The translations under genes were made by a program, and so were the position numbers. A DNA stretch of 33,877 bases from Puniceibacterium sediminis (GTDB lineage: Bacteria; Pseudomonadota; Alphaproteobacteria; Rhodobacterales; Rhodobacteraceae), in contig NZ_FZNN01000030.1 in assembly GCF_900188035.1 (NCBI RefSeq), positions 1-33,877 of the forward strand, in the 5' to 3' direction. This document shows positions 8,199 to 16,126 of this stretch, piece after piece. The notes under the pieces were generated by a model. It ran no database searches. It was given only the letters and a program-made list of their open reading frames with translations, and was not told where the DNA came from. The stretch's first letter is position 1; every line of letters starts with the position of its first letter.

Positions 8199-9776
8199 AT
8201 GTCCGATCTGCGCGACGCTGCAATGAGCGCCAAGGCCTGGCCTTTTGAAGAAGCGCGCCGGGTGCTCAAACGTTATGAAAAGGCACCGCCGGAAAAGGGT
8301 TATGTGCTGTTCGAGACGGGTTATGGCCCATCGGGCCTGCCGCATATCGGCACCTTTGGCGAAGTGGCGCGCACGACGATGATCCGCCGGGCATTCCAGC
8401 TGATTTCGGACATTCCGACACGGCTGATCTGCTTTTCGGATGACATGGACGGGATGCGTAAGGTCCCCGAGAATGTGCCGAATCCGCGCCAGCTGGATGA
8501 ACATCTGCAAAAGCCGCTGACATCCGTTCCGGACCCGTTCGGCACGCATGACAGTTTTGGTGCGCATAACAATGCGATGCTGCGCCGGTTCCTGGATACT
8601 TTCGGGTTCGAATATGAGTTCATTTCGGCCACGGAATTCTATGCGTCCGGCAAGTTTGACGAGATCCTGCTGCGCTGCGCGGAACGTTATGACGACCTGA
8701 TGGCGATCATGCTGAAATCGCTGCGTGATGAGCGCCAGCAGACCTATTCGATTTTCCTGCCGATCCATCCTGAAACGGGCCGTGTGCTGTACGTGCCGAT
8801 CAAGAATGTGGATGCGGTCAAGGGCGAGATCACCTTTGATGACGAAACGGGGCGCGAATGGACGCTTCCCGTGACGGGCGGCCGCGTGAAATTGCAGTGG
8901 AAGCCGGATTTTGGCGCGCGCTGGGCGGCGCTGGGTGTCGATTTTGAGATGTACGGCAAGGATCACAGCACCAATACGCCGATCTATGACGGCATCTGCC
9001 GGGCGCTGGGGGAAAAGGCACCCGAGCATTTCACCTATGAGCTGTTCCTTGACGATTCAGGGCAGAAGATTTCGAAATCCAAGGGCAATGGTCTGTCGAT
9101 CGATGAGTGGCTGAAATATGCCTCGACCGAGAGCCTGTCTTATTTCATGTATCTCAAGCCGAAGACGGCCAAGCGGCTGTGGTGGGATGTGATCCCCAAG
9201 GCGGTGGATGAATACCACCAGCAGCTGCGCGCCTATGAGACGCAGGATGCGGCCGCGCGCGTGAACAACCCGGTCTGGCATATCCACGGCGGCGATGTCC
9301 CCGAAAGCCGGATGGTGGTGTCCTTTGCGATGCTGCTGAACATCGCATCCGTGTCCCATGCCGAAGACAAGGATACGCTGTGGGGGTTCATCCGCCGCTA
9401 TGCGCCTGACGCGTCGCCGGAAACCCATGGTGATTTGGATCAGGCTGCGGGCTTTGCTGTGGCCTATTATCAGGACTTCGTGAAGCCGGGCAAAGTGTTC
9501 CGGGCCGCGGATGAGAAAGAGGCCGCAGCGATGCGGGATCTGGTCGAACGCCTGCGTGCCTATGATGGTCCGGTCGAGGATGAAGCGCTGCAGACCATCG
9601 TTTTTGCCGTCGGCAAGGAACACGGGTTCGAGCCGCTGCGCGACTGGTTCAAGGCGCTTTACGAGGTGCTGCTGGGCGCAAGCCAGGGGCCGCGTTTTGG
9701 CGGGTTCATCGCGCTATATGGTGTGGATGAGACGATCGCCCTGATCGAACAGGCGCTGGCCGGCGATCTGGTCTGA
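8199..9776 (+). CDS. lysK: Lysyl-tRNA synthetase, class I (archaeal-type LysRS)
   Basis: This 525-aa enzyme charges tRNA-Lys with lysine. It is a class I synthetase: the HIGH-type motif is HIGT (residues 49-52, within [19 protein letters not shown]) and the KMSKS motif is KISKSKG (290-296). Class II LysRS motifs are absent. Class I LysRS is usual in archaea and in some bacteria, including spirochaetes and many alphaproteobacteria, where it replaces class II LysS. AGGAG stands upstream of the ATG. The C-terminal part is a helical tRNA-binding region. The gene appears to be monocistronic. Confidence 0.95.
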   Translation: MSDLRDAAMSAKAWPFEEARRVLKRYEKAPPEKGYVLFETGYGPSGLPHIGTFGEVARTTMIRRAFQLISDIPTRLICFSDDMDGMRKVPENVPNPRQLDEHLQKPLTSVPDPFGTHDSFGAHNNAMLRRFLDTFGFEYEFISATEFYASGKFDEILLRCAERYDDLMAIMLKSLRDERQQTYSIFLPIHPETGRVLYVPIKNVDAVKGEITFDDETGREWTLPVTGGRVKLQWKPDFGARWAALGVDFEMYGKDHSTNTPIYDGICRALGEKAPEHFTYELFLDDSGQKISKSKGNGLSIDEWLKYASTESLSYFMYLKPKTAKRLWWDVIPKAVDEYHQQLRAYETQDAAARVNNPVWHIHGGDVPESRMVVSFAMLLNIASVSHAEDKDTLWGFIRRYAPDASPETHGDLDQAAGFAVAYYQDFVKPGKVFRAADEKEAAAMRDLVERLRAYDGPVEDEALQTIVFAVGKEHGFEPLRDWFKALYEVLLGASQGPRFGGFIALYGVDETIALIEQALAGDLV

Positions 9777-9871
9777 ATGGTGCGTCTGGGGGCCGGGGGT
9801 ACACCTCTGGTTCCTTTGCGGGCTTAACTTCCGGGCGCTGCATATGCTGCCGGGCAGGGGGCGGGCATCCG

Positions 9872-10546
9872 TCAGAATGTCTGCCAAATCCCCATCTTGA
9901 TGCCAAAGGTGTCGTCCCCACGTAGCCCGTAGGTCACGCCGATTTCGGCCATCCGGTTGCGCCCGAAGGGCAGGGCGACAGAGGGGGCGAGGCGGGCAAA
10001 GGGGGCAAAACCCGTCGGCCTGCCACTTTGAAATTGCAGCATGATTTTGGTCCCGCTCTCCAGCGTCACCCCGTAAGTCAGGTCCAGCTTCAGATCGGAA
10101 CGCTGGTCTAGCGGTGCGATTTCGGCGACCCCGTCGGCAGCGATCCAGCCTTGCGTGCCGAATAATTGGATCGCCCGGCCCACTGACAGGCCGGGGCGGA
10201 TCACCGGACGCCCCTCGATCCTGCCGATACCCAGTTCAAGTGCAAGTTTTGTCTGCTTGAGCGGGGTGGGCAGCGGCATGCGCAGAAAGGCAACCATCTT
10301 GCCCGCTCCGGATACTGAACGGCCCAGATCCAGCCCGAGTGTCAGGTCCTGGGTGAGGCCATATTCGGCGTATATCGTATAGTATTGCGATACCGGTTTT
10401 GCGCTGGTCCAGGTGGTCAGATCCTGCGGCCAGGACAGCCGCATATCCGATGAGACGAACCATGTGCCCTGATCGCGTGGCCATGCCCCGGCCTTTGCAG
10501 GTGCGGGAAGCAGCATCAAAACCAGCAAGGCCACAAGTATTCGCAT
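9872..10546 (-). CDS. Exported beta-barrel-like protein of unknown function
   Basis: The 224-aa product begins with a clear Sec signal peptide (MRILVALLVLMLLPAPAKA, cleavage near residue 19-20). The mature part is rich in alternating hydrophobic and polar strands and ends in GIKMGIWQTF, with a terminal Phe as in outer-membrane barrels. Repeated patterns such as YGLTQDLTLGLDLG, YGVTLESGTKIMLQF and GVTYGLRGDDTFGIKM look like antiparallel strands. I infer an outer-membrane barrel-like protein; no family is recognised. GGGAG lies 6 nt before the ATG; ten more upstream codons have no support. Confidence 0.65.
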   Translation of the reverse strand: MRILVALLVLMLLPAPAKAGAWPRDQGTWFVSSDMRLSWPQDLTTWTSAKPVSQYYTIYAEYGLTQDLTLGLDLGRSVSGAGKMVAFLRMPLPTPLKQTKLALELGIGRIEGRPVIRPGLSVGRAIQLFGTQGWIAADGVAEIAPLDQRSDLKLDLTYGVTLESGTKIMLQFQSGRPTGFAPFARLAPSVALPFGRNRMAEIGVTYGLRGDDTFGIKMGIWQTF

Positions 10547-10631
10547 CGCATTCTCCCGGTCTTCAGGATCGGGCAAGGATGGTTAATGCAATCTTAAGCG
10601 GGCGTGCGCTGCCGCGGCAGTGGTCTTTTGC

Positions 10632-10661
10632 TTGCTGCATGTGCAACATGGTCTGTAGAAT
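10632..10661 (+). promoter_or_regulatory. Predicted sigma-70-type promoter of the ParA-like gene
   Basis: A -35 TTGCTG (10632-10637) and a -10 TAGAAT (10656-10661) are separated by 18 bp, 42 bp before the chosen start codon. Both hexamers differ by one or two bases from consensus. This is a prediction only. Confidence 0.5.
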
Positions 10662-10703
10662 CGCATGGATGCAGGGTCATTCGGATTCAGGGGAGTATCG
10701 GGT

Positions 10704-11345
10704 ATGTCCGGATCAGTGATCACGGTGGCACAGCAAAAGGGCGGATCGGGCAAGACCACGGTCGCGGCCAATCTGGCGATCGGCTTTCGCCGTATGGGGC
10801 GCAGTGTTGCGCTGGTCGATATCGACCCGCAGGGGTCGTTGGGCCGGTGGTTCATGACGCGGCTGGAACAGGATCCCGCGCTGGTCGAGGGGATGGAGTT
10901 TGCCACATCCTCGGCTTGGGGGATCACCTATGAATGCCGCAAGCTGTCAGATAATTTTGATATCGTCATCGTGGATACGCCGCCAAAGGCCGACAGCGAC
11001 CTGCGCCCGGCGCTGCGCTGCGCCGATCTGGTGATCGTGCCCGTTTCGATGAGCCACGTGGACCTGTGGGCCACCGAAGGCGTGCTGGATCTGGCCAAGC
11101 GCGAGGACAAGGAAGCGCTGATCGTGATGAACCGCGCCCGTGCCGGTACGCGGCTGTCGGCGGATGTGGCGCAGGCGGCGGACAAGCTGACGGCGCGCAT
11201 CGCGTCCGCGCAGTTTGCCAACCGCGTGATCTATGCCGAGGCGCTGGGGCAGGGGCGGAGTGCCGCCGAAGGTTCGAAAACACCGGCGCGGGGCGAAGTT
11301 GATGCCCTCACGGCAGAGGTGGCGGCGCTGCTGGCAAACGGTTAA
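10704..11345 (+). CDS. ParA/MinD-family ATPase
   Basis: This 213-aa soluble P-loop ATPase has the deviant Walker A KGGSGKTT (residues 12-19), a Walker A'-type VDIDPQGS (38-45) and a Walker B-type VIVDTPPKAD. These ParA/Soj-type ATPases place DNA, proteins or division components by ATP-dependent binding to the nucleoid. It is shorter than chromosomal ParA (about 260 aa) and lacks an N-terminal HTH. No parB or centromere-like repeats are nearby, so it is an orphan ParA-like protein and not a partition locus. Start chosen at MSGSVITVAQQKGG with GGGGAG 8 nt upstream. The next gene starts 43 bp downstream, so an operon is possible. Confidence 0.85.
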   Translation: MSGSVITVAQQKGGSGKTTVAANLAIGFRRMGRSVALVDIDPQGSLGRWFMTRLEQDPALVEGMEFATSSAWGITYECRKLSDNFDIVIVDTPPKADSDLRPALRCADLVIVPVSMSHVDLWATEGVLDLAKREDKEALIVMNRARAGTRLSADVAQAADKLTARIASAQFANRVIYAEALGQGRSAAEGSKTPARGEVDALTAEVAALLANG

Positions 11346-11388
11346 GGCTGGGCCAGAAAGCCAAGGCCGCAAACCCAAGGAGTGAGAC

Positions 11389-12228
11389 ATGGATCTGGAT
11401 GCCCTGCGCGCATTGATCGTGGCGGACAGCGCCACGCGCGGTCAGCCGATTTCCAAACTGGGCTATTTCTGCGCGCCTTTCCGGCCTGCTACCGGCCCGT
11501 TTGCCGACAAGGTGATCAAGGTCTATCGCGGCCTGAACGACGATGCTGCGCTGGATCGTCTGGCCAGGTGTCACGACGATTACGCCGCTGCTCTGCGCAC
11601 GGCGGGTGTGCCGCTGCCAGTGACCGAATTCCTGTTGCTGCCGGTTGAGGGGCGCCGCGTGCCGGTGATCGTGCAGGAGGCGCTGCCGTCTGAGACCATG
11701 ATGCGCCCGCTGATGCAGTCGGGCAGCCGCGCGCAGACGATTGAGATGATGGAGTCGGCCGGGGACGTGATTGCCACCTTCTGGAACAATGCCGATCAGT
11801 TTCACACGCGCATCGGGTTTCACCCGTCGATCCGCAACTTTGCGATTGTTGATGGCCGCGCGGTGTTCTTTGATACCTTTCCGCCGCTGATCCACTATTC
11901 GCGCGAAGAGATGGGCAAGATGTTGCTGCAGTTTTCCGACAAGGCGCTGATGCGCTGGGTTGGACCCTTCCTGCAGAAAAAGGTGACCGGCATTCAGGAC
12001 GAATGGTATTCGCCTGCCGAAACGCTGGTCGGGCTGGTGGGCTCGGCCTGTCGTCTGCGCCCTGATGATGCCGGTGCCTATCTGGAGTGGGGCCGCGATT
12101 TCACCCGCCGCCGCATGACCCGCTGGGAGGATGAGGCCCTGCTGGGCATGGTCGAGCCACCGCGTCTGCCGGGATACTGGACGGGCTTCCGCAAGCTGCT
12201 GGGGCTACAGGGTGAACCGAACCTGTAG
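11389..12228 (+). CDS. Conserved hypothetical protein with kinase-like (APH-type) features
   Basis: The 279-aa soluble protein has no signal peptide. The middle reads FHPSIRNFAIVDGRAVFFDTFPP. That resembles the catalytic loop (H-x-x-x-x-N) and the following acidic metal-binding strand of aminoglycoside-phosphotransferase/kinase-like folds. An earlier KVIKVYRG strand could supply the ATP-binding Lys. It may belong to the DUF6206 group, but I am not certain. Substrate unknown. AAGGAG precedes the ATG. It follows the ParA-like gene in the same direction and may be co-transcribed. Confidence 0.55.
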   Translation: MDLDALRALIVADSATRGQPISKLGYFCAPFRPATGPFADKVIKVYRGLNDDAALDRLARCHDDYAAALRTAGVPLPVTEFLLLPVEGRRVPVIVQEALPSETMMRPLMQSGSRAQTIEMMESAGDVIATFWNNADQFHTRIGFHPSIRNFAIVDGRAVFFDTFPPLIHYSREEMGKMLLQFSDKALMRWVGPFLQKKVTGIQDEWYSPAETLVGLVGSACRLRPDDAGAYLEWGRDFTRRRMTRWEDEALLGMVEPPRLPGYWTGFRKLLGLQGEPNL

Positions 12229-12257
12229 TTCGATCGTGCGGGGCCTTTCCGGACCAA

Positions 12258-12275
12258 AGCCCCTGTTTGGGGGCT
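12258..12275 (+). terminator. Stem-loop after the kinase-like gene
   Basis: AGCCCC-tgtttg-GGGGCT forms a 6-bp GC-rich hairpin about 30 bp after the preceding stop codon. No U-run follows, so termination strength is uncertain. Confidence 0.4.
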
Positions 12276-12347
12276 GTGATGCAGTGTCGGGCCGTGCTGT
12301 GACGCTGTTTTTCGCTGTGATCCGGGGGGCGGTGCGATCACGATTCA

Positions 12348-12361
12348 TTGATCCGGATCAA
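12348..12361. promoter_or_regulatory. FNR/FnrL binding site (perfect TTGAT-N4-ATCAA)
   Basis: TTGATCCGGATCAA is an exact match to the FNR-family consensus. Its centre (12354.5) is 32 bp upstream of the centre of a -10-like TAGGCT (12384-12389). That places it at about -41.5 of a start near 12396, the geometry of a class II FNR-activated promoter. The downstream genes encode a universal stress protein and a hemerythrin, both sensible under low oxygen. Site seen directly; regulation inferred. Confidence 0.8.
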
Positions 12362-12417
12362 CGCGCGCCTGTTTACCCGGCGCTAGGCTACCCCTGTCCG
12401 ACAAGGGGAGAGACGTC

Positions 12418-12825
12418 ATGTACAGCAATATCATTGTGCCAATATCATTTGAAGACGAAGCGAAGATCGCGGCAGCCATGCGGGTCGCGCATCTGTTGCA
12501 GGCCAAGGGGGGCAAGATCACCCTGATGCATGTGATCGAGGAAATCCCGGCCTATGTCATAAATTACCTGCCGCAGGACTATATGCTTGCCTCGCGCAGC
12601 GCGATCGAGGCCGACCTGACACGGCTTGCCACGGCGCACGGACCGGCCACCCACGCGCTGGTCGAAGGCCATTCGGGGCGCACCATCCTGGAATTCGCCA
12701 AAAAGGCCGGAGCTGACCTGATTGTCATCGGATCGCACCGCCCGGGGATGCAGGATCTGCTGATGGGATCGACCGCTGCCCATGTCGTGCGCCACTCGCC
12801 CTGCGCGGTGCATGTGCTGCGCTGA
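12418..12825 (+). CDS. Universal stress protein UspA family
   Basis: This 135-aa single-domain Usp has the ATP-binding signature G-x2-G-x9-G-S/T, seen as GSHRPGMQDLLMGSTA, followed by VVRHSPCAVHVLR. Single-domain Usps form dimers that bind ATP and help cells survive starvation, anoxia or respiratory arrest. A perfect FNR box with class II spacing lies 57 bp upstream of the start, and GGGGAG precedes the ATG. The hemerythrin gene follows after 46 bp, very likely in the same transcript. Confidence 0.92.
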   Translation: MYSNIIVPISFEDEAKIAAAMRVAHLLQAKGGKITLMHVIEEIPAYVINYLPQDYMLASRSAIEADLTRLATAHGPATHALVEGHSGRTILEFAKKAGADLIVIGSHRPGMQDLLMGSTAAHVVRHSPCAVHVLR

Positions 12826-12871
12826 TTGACTTTGCCTCTGTCTGTGCCATTTGGCGGGGCAGAGGTGAGAC

Positions 12872-13420
12872 ATGACCAAATTAGCCCTGAAAGATCGCGA
12901 CCGCATGCCAGAGGCGTTGCGCGTTCTGCTGGAAACCTTTCCCCGCGACGATTGGGAGGCGCATCCGCATTTTGCGGGCCTTGTGCAGTTCTGGCTGGAC
13001 CGGCACCTGATGTTCCGTCGTCTGCTGGGCAATCTTGAGGCGGATGCCGAGGCCGCCATCGACCGCAAGATCGACCCGCAGGCCCACAAGGCACGGATTT
13101 CACGATATGGCGGGATGCTGGTCAGCCAGTTGCACGGCCATCACCAGATCGAGGATGACCATTATTTCCCGGTGCTGGGCAAGATGGAGCCGAAACTGCT
13201 GAAGGGTTTCGATATCCTTGATAAAGATCACCATGCGTTGGATGGGCTGCTGGATCGTTTTACCAGTTCAGCCAATGCGGTGTTGCAGGGACCGGGAAAG
13301 CCGGGGCCGTTTCACAAGGAACTGCTGTCCTTTGGTGCGATGCTGCATCGCCACCTGGAGGATGAAGAGGATCTGATCGTGCCGGTCATCCTGAAACACG
13401 GGCCCGATGCCCTGCACTGA
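12872..13420 (+). CDS. Hemerythrin-domain protein
   Basis: The 182-aa soluble four-helix protein shows His/acid iron-ligand patterns in helix order: FWLDRHLMFRRLLGNLE, LHGHHQIEDDHYFPVL, DKDHHALDGLLDR and LHRHLEDEEDLIVP. Hemerythrins bind a non-haem di-iron centre and store, sense or scavenge O2 or NO. The partner Usp gene and the FNR box upstream point to a role under oxygen limitation or nitrosative stress; this is inferred. A GAGG-type SD precedes the ATG. Confidence 0.88.
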   Translation: MTKLALKDRDRMPEALRVLLETFPRDDWEAHPHFAGLVQFWLDRHLMFRRLLGNLEADAEAAIDRKIDPQAHKARISRYGGMLVSQLHGHHQIEDDHYFPVLGKMEPKLLKGFDILDKDHHALDGLLDRFTSSANAVLQGPGKPGPFHKELLSFGAMLHRHLEDEEDLIVPVILKHGPDALH

Positions 13421-13424
13421 CATT

Positions 13425-13443
13425 AAAAAAGGGCGGATTGCCC
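13425..13443 (-). terminator. Short hairpin with T-run on the minus strand
   Basis: On the minus strand GGGC-AATCC-GCCC is followed by TTTTTT. The stem is only 4 bp but all G-C. It could end transcripts of the minus-strand lipoprotein gene at 13552, though it lies about 110 bp beyond that gene and overlaps the leader of the plus-strand mini-lipoprotein. Confidence 0.35.
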
Positions 13444-13457
13444 GAAAGGATTACACC

Positions 13458-13532
13458 TTGCGCCTGACACTTCTTCTGATCTGTATGACGACCCTTGCGG
13501 CCTGCGGCGTTCCCTTTGTTCCGCTGATCTGA
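13458..13532 (+). CDS. Very small lipoprotein, 24 aa, TTG start
   Basis: An AAAGGA Shine-Dalgarno lies 7 nt before a TTG codon. The frame encodes a signal peptide (MRLTLLLICMTTLAAC) with a clean lipobox LAAC, leaving a mature lipopeptide of only 9 residues starting at Cys16 (CGVPFVPLI). This resembles entericidin-size lipoproteins. Cell-envelope location is inferred from the lipobox; function unknown. It lies about 37 bp after the hemerythrin stop and could be co-transcribed with it. Confidence 0.6.
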   Translation: MRLTLLLICMTTLAACGVPFVPLI

Positions 13533-13551
13533 TCCGGTCGGCGGAAGGGGG

Positions 13552-13938
13552 TCAGCTTTTGGCTGGCTCTTCGGGGAAGAGCACCCGGCATTGTTCGGTG
13601 TCCATCGCAGCTGCTGCGCGCAGGGCGGGCAGGGCCTTGTTCAACTCGGCCAGGCGGGCCTCAAGCTTTGGGGCATCCACGGGTACGCGACGCGTCACCG
13701 GTTGGGTGTCCGTATCCCAGCACTGGTAGTATCCACCTTTGGGCAACCTGCACCAACCGAAGGTCTGACGGGTCTCGTATTTGGTCTGATAGGTGTAGCC
13801 CTGGGCGAGTTCCTTGGAAATGCGGGCGCGTTCCTGCAGCGCGGCGCTATAGGGCGCCACGGCATTTGCCTCGCACTGCTGACGCGGGGTGGCGCAGGCG
13901 GCGAGCGCCAGAAATGGGATCAGGAACAGGATACGCAT
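13552..13938 (-). CDS. Cysteine-rich lipoprotein of unknown function
   Basis: The 128-aa product starts with MRILFLIPFLALAAC, a lipoprotein signal with lipobox LAAC, and has four more cysteines in the mature part (RQQC, GWC, YYQC, EQC) that could form disulfides in the periplasm. A coiled region near the C-terminus (LEARLAELNKALPALRAAAA) suggests a helical hairpin. No family recognised. Thirteen further in-frame codons upstream lack signal-peptide logic, so the inner ATG was chosen, although its SD is weak. Confidence 0.7.
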   Translation of the reverse strand: MRILFLIPFLALAACATPRQQCEANAVAPYSAALQERARISKELAQGYTYQTKYETRQTFGWCRLPKGGYYQCWDTDTQPVTRRVPVDAPKLEARLAELNKALPALRAAAAMDTEQCRVLFPEEPAKS

Positions 13939-13984
13939 GGTGTCAGGATAGACGCCGCGAGGGGCGGCGTCCATCACAGGCTTT

Positions 13985-14239
13985 TCAGCCCTTGATTTCG
14001 ATGGCGTTGATCTTGCCCCAGCCGTTATCGGCGTTCGAGGTAAAGTCGATCATGATCACGTCGCCGGATTTCAGATCCTCGGGTACCGATTTCAGCGTTT
14101 CGAGCGACCAGACGGTCTTGTCGTCGAGAACAAGCACATTGGCCTTGCGGTCAAAGGCAACGACAGTGCCCGACGTGCTGTCGGCAAAAGCGGGGACGGC
14201 GGAAACCGCGAGAAGGGAAGCGATAAGGGCGGCGCGCAT
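13985..14239 (-). CDS. Small periplasmic protein, DUF1344-like
   Basis: The 84-aa product has a Sec signal (MRAALIASLLAVSAVPAFA, cleavage before DST) and one small beta domain: GTVVAFDRKANVLVLDDKTVWSLE followed by LKSGDVIMIDF. This is the layout of DUF1344/OB-like periplasmic proteins in alphaproteobacteria; their function is unknown. AAAGGA lies 9 nt upstream of the ATG. It precedes the Cys-rich lipoprotein gene on the same strand by 46 bp, so the two may be co-transcribed. Confidence 0.7.
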   Translation of the reverse strand: MRAALIASLLAVSAVPAFADSTSGTVVAFDRKANVLVLDDKTVWSLETLKSVPEDLKSGDVIMIDFTSNADNGWGKINAIEIKG

Positions 14240-14497
14240 GGGGGGGATCCTTTGGATCTGAGGGATAAGACGCGGGTGGTAAATGGTGCTGCTTTGCGGC
14301 CCTGCAAGAGAGCGGCGCATAAATATTTCATCAGCCTTATCAAACCGCTGTCGGCAACTGTCCCCGAAGGACCAAACGTCGTGGTGCCATCTTAATGGCC
14401 CGGTAAGATGCGAGCGATTATCATGCGCAATATCAAGACGTTGCTCAGAACGCGCACCGCTGTTATGACCCGAATCGAAGCGTGCGAGGGCTGCCCT

Positions 14498-15388
14498 GTG
14501 TCGACCACCATGAAACTGGCATTTGGCAGCCTGCTGGTAGGCTTTGTGGTCTTTGGGCTCAAGGCTCTGGCGTGGTGGATCACCGGGTCGGTCGCGCTGT
14601 TGTCGGATGCGCTGGAAAGCACGGTAAACGTGGCCACTGCCATTGCTGCGCTGATCGCCATCCGGGTTGCCGCCGTGCCGGCCGATGCCAACCACCCGTA
14701 TGGCCACCACAAGGCGGAATTCTTTAGTGCCGTGCTTGAAGGGGTGATGATCATCATCGCCGCGCTGCTGATTTTGCATCAGGCCTATGGCAGCATTTTT
14801 GCGCCGAAAGTGATCGACGCGCCGATCGAGGGCTTGCTGGTCAACGGCGCGGCGACCGTGCTGAATGCTTTCTGGTGCTGGGTTCTGATCACGCGGGGAC
14901 GGGTTGAAAAATCGCCCGCTCTGGTGGCGGATGGTCGCCATCTTCTGACGGATGTGGTGACGTCTGCGGGTGTGGCGCTGGGCCTTTTGCTGGCCACTGT
15001 CACCGGGTGGTGGATACTCGACCCTGCGCTGGCGGGCATTGTGGCGCTGAACATCCTGTGGTCCGGGTCACGGATGATCAAGGAATCGCTTAGCGGTCTG
15101 TTGGACGAAGCGGTTCCGGAAGAGACGCTGAAGGTGATCCGCGAGGTGATCTCGACCGAGGCCGGAGGCGCTGTTGAGGCGCATGATCTGCGTACCCGCC
15201 ACGCCGGGCGTGTCACCTTCATCGACTTTCATCTTGTGGTGCCGGGTGAGACGTCGGTTTCGGATGCCCACGAAGTTTGTGATCATGTGGAACTGGCGCT
15301 GAAAGAGGCGGTGCCGGACGCCAATGTCACCATTCACGTCGAGCCCGAGCATAAGGCCAAACATACCGGCATCATCGTGCTGGATTGA
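14498..15388 (+). CDS. Cation diffusion facilitator (CDF) family metal-ion transporter
   Basis: About 296 aa with six predicted membrane helices and a C-terminal cytoplasmic domain. CDF landmarks are ALLSDALESTVNV (TM2 metal-site Asp), HPYGHHKAEFFSAVLEG, and DGRHLLTDVVTSAGV in TM5 (second site, His and Asp). The cytoplasmic domain ends TIHVEPEHKAKH. These proton antiporters export Zn, Fe, Mn, Co or Cd; the metal here is not resolved. I prefer the GTG at 14498 because GAGGG lies 7 nt upstream and homologues begin near here; ATGs at 14408 and 14465 in the same frame would add 30 or 11 residues. Confidence 0.88.
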   Translation: MSTTMKLAFGSLLVGFVVFGLKALAWWITGSVALLSDALESTVNVATAIAALIAIRVAAVPADANHPYGHHKAEFFSAVLEGVMIIIAALLILHQAYGSIFAPKVIDAPIEGLLVNGAATVLNAFWCWVLITRGRVEKSPALVADGRHLLTDVVTSAGVALGLLLATVTGWWILDPALAGIVALNILWSGSRMIKESLSGLLDEAVPEETLKVIREVISTEAGGAVEAHDLRTRHAGRVTFIDFHLVVPGETSVSDAHEVCDHVELALKEAVPDANVTIHVEPEHKAKHTGIIVLD

Positions 15389-15410
15389 TCCGCCACACTG
15401 CGCCGGGCAT

Positions 15411-15446
15411 AAAAAAGGCCTGTGCGGAGGGATACGCACAGGCCTT
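15411..15446 (-). terminator. Rho-independent terminator of the small PLDc_N-like membrane gene
   Basis: A perfect 12-bp stem (15415-15426 with 15435-15446) and an 8-nt loop are followed on the minus strand by TTTTTT. It lies about 20 bp after the stop of the minus-strand gene at 15468. It may also catch CDF transcripts from the other side, though without a T-run in that direction. Confidence 0.85.
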
Positions 15447-15467
15447 CGACCGTCCGGGCAAGACTGG

Positions 15468-15653
15468 TCAGATGCGGGCGGTGGCGCCGCGCGGACCTGC
15501 CACCAACCAGGCGATGAAGCCCAGCAATGGCAGGAAGAATACCACCAGCGTCCACACGACTTTGGCCGCTGTCGAAGCGCCAGAGGTGAGGATGTTGTAG
15601 ATGGCGTAAATGTCGGCGATGAGGAGGATTAGTCCAAAAATTCCATATTCCAT
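15468..15653 (-). CDS. Small membrane protein, PLDc_N (phospholipase D nuclease N-terminal) type
   Basis: The 61-aa product has two membrane helices: MEYGIFGLILLIADIYAIYNIL and VVWTLVVFFLPLLGFIAWLVAGPRG. The pattern W-x3-V-x4-P-x2-G-x-I-x-W-x4-GPR is characteristic of the PLDc_N domain, which also occurs alone as a small inner-membrane protein of unknown role. AGGAG lies 7 nt before the ATG; 24 more in-frame codons upstream are not supported. Confidence 0.82.
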   Translation of the reverse strand: MEYGIFGLILLIADIYAIYNILTSGASTAAKVVWTLVVFFLPLLGFIAWLVAGPRGATARI

Positions 15654-15823
15654 GAGTGATCTCCTGAGCGTATTGCTGTGTGTTTGCTGACAGGACAACG
15701 CGCGAACAGGGGGCATTTGTTCCATGGAGCGTAAAGAATTGTTAAAATCTTAAGCGGGGGCATCCGGCTGAGATCGAAAAGCCATTTTCAATGCTGTCGG
15801 ACACAGCGCAGAAGAAGCCGAAC

Positions 15824-15853
15824 AAAAAAGGCTGGCCAAATTATGACCAGCCT
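15824..15853 (-). terminator. Rho-independent terminator of the entericidin-like gene
   Basis: On the minus strand AGGCTGG pairs with CCAGCCT across an 11-nt loop and is followed by TTTTTT. It sits about 70 bp downstream of the entericidin-like stop codon. Confidence 0.8.
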
Positions 15854-15925
15854 CAAATCTTGTTGGACAGCAATCGTCGCCTGCAGGAGTTATGGCAGCC
15901 TGATGATTGCGATACCGTCCTTGGA

Positions 15926-16042
15926 TCAGATTTCGTTGTCGATCGCCTGGCCCGCGTTCTGGACATCGCGTCCGGCGCCCTTGATCGTTTCGCAGGCCGT
16001 CAGGGCAAGCATGGCGCTCAGGATAACTGCAATTCTCAGCAT
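15926..16042 (-). CDS. Entericidin A/B-family lipoprotein, 38 aa
   Basis: An AAAGGA SD lies 8 nt before the ATG. The frame gives a lipoprotein signal (MLRIAVILSAMLALTAC, lipobox LTAC), then a short charged amphipathic tail, CETIKGAGRDVQNAGQAI, close to the entericidin consensus CNTxxGxGxDixxaGxaI. Entericidins are tiny membrane lipoproteins, originally described in E. coli as a toxin/antidote pair linked to stationary-phase lysis; in alphaproteobacteria the role is unclear. It has its own terminator and no partner gene, and lies upstream of nothing co-directional. Confidence 0.82.
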   Translation of the reverse strand: MLRIAVILSAMLALTACETIKGAGRDVQNAGQAIDNEI

Positions 16043-16126
16043 GACTTAATTCCTTTATTGATGCTGAACCCGAACGCGCGTCGCGCCGATTTGTTCCGCC
16101 CGCGACCAGAATGAATTCTGATATTT

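Noticed and set aside
10704-11345. Plasmid or chromosome partition locus
   Set aside because: Only a ParA-like ATPase is present; no ParB and no iterated centromere sites around it.
13985-14941. 318-codon minus-strand frame extending the DUF1344-like gene upstream
   Set aside because: The added 234 codons overlap the CDF gene antisense and precede a perfect signal peptide, so the inner ATG is the start.
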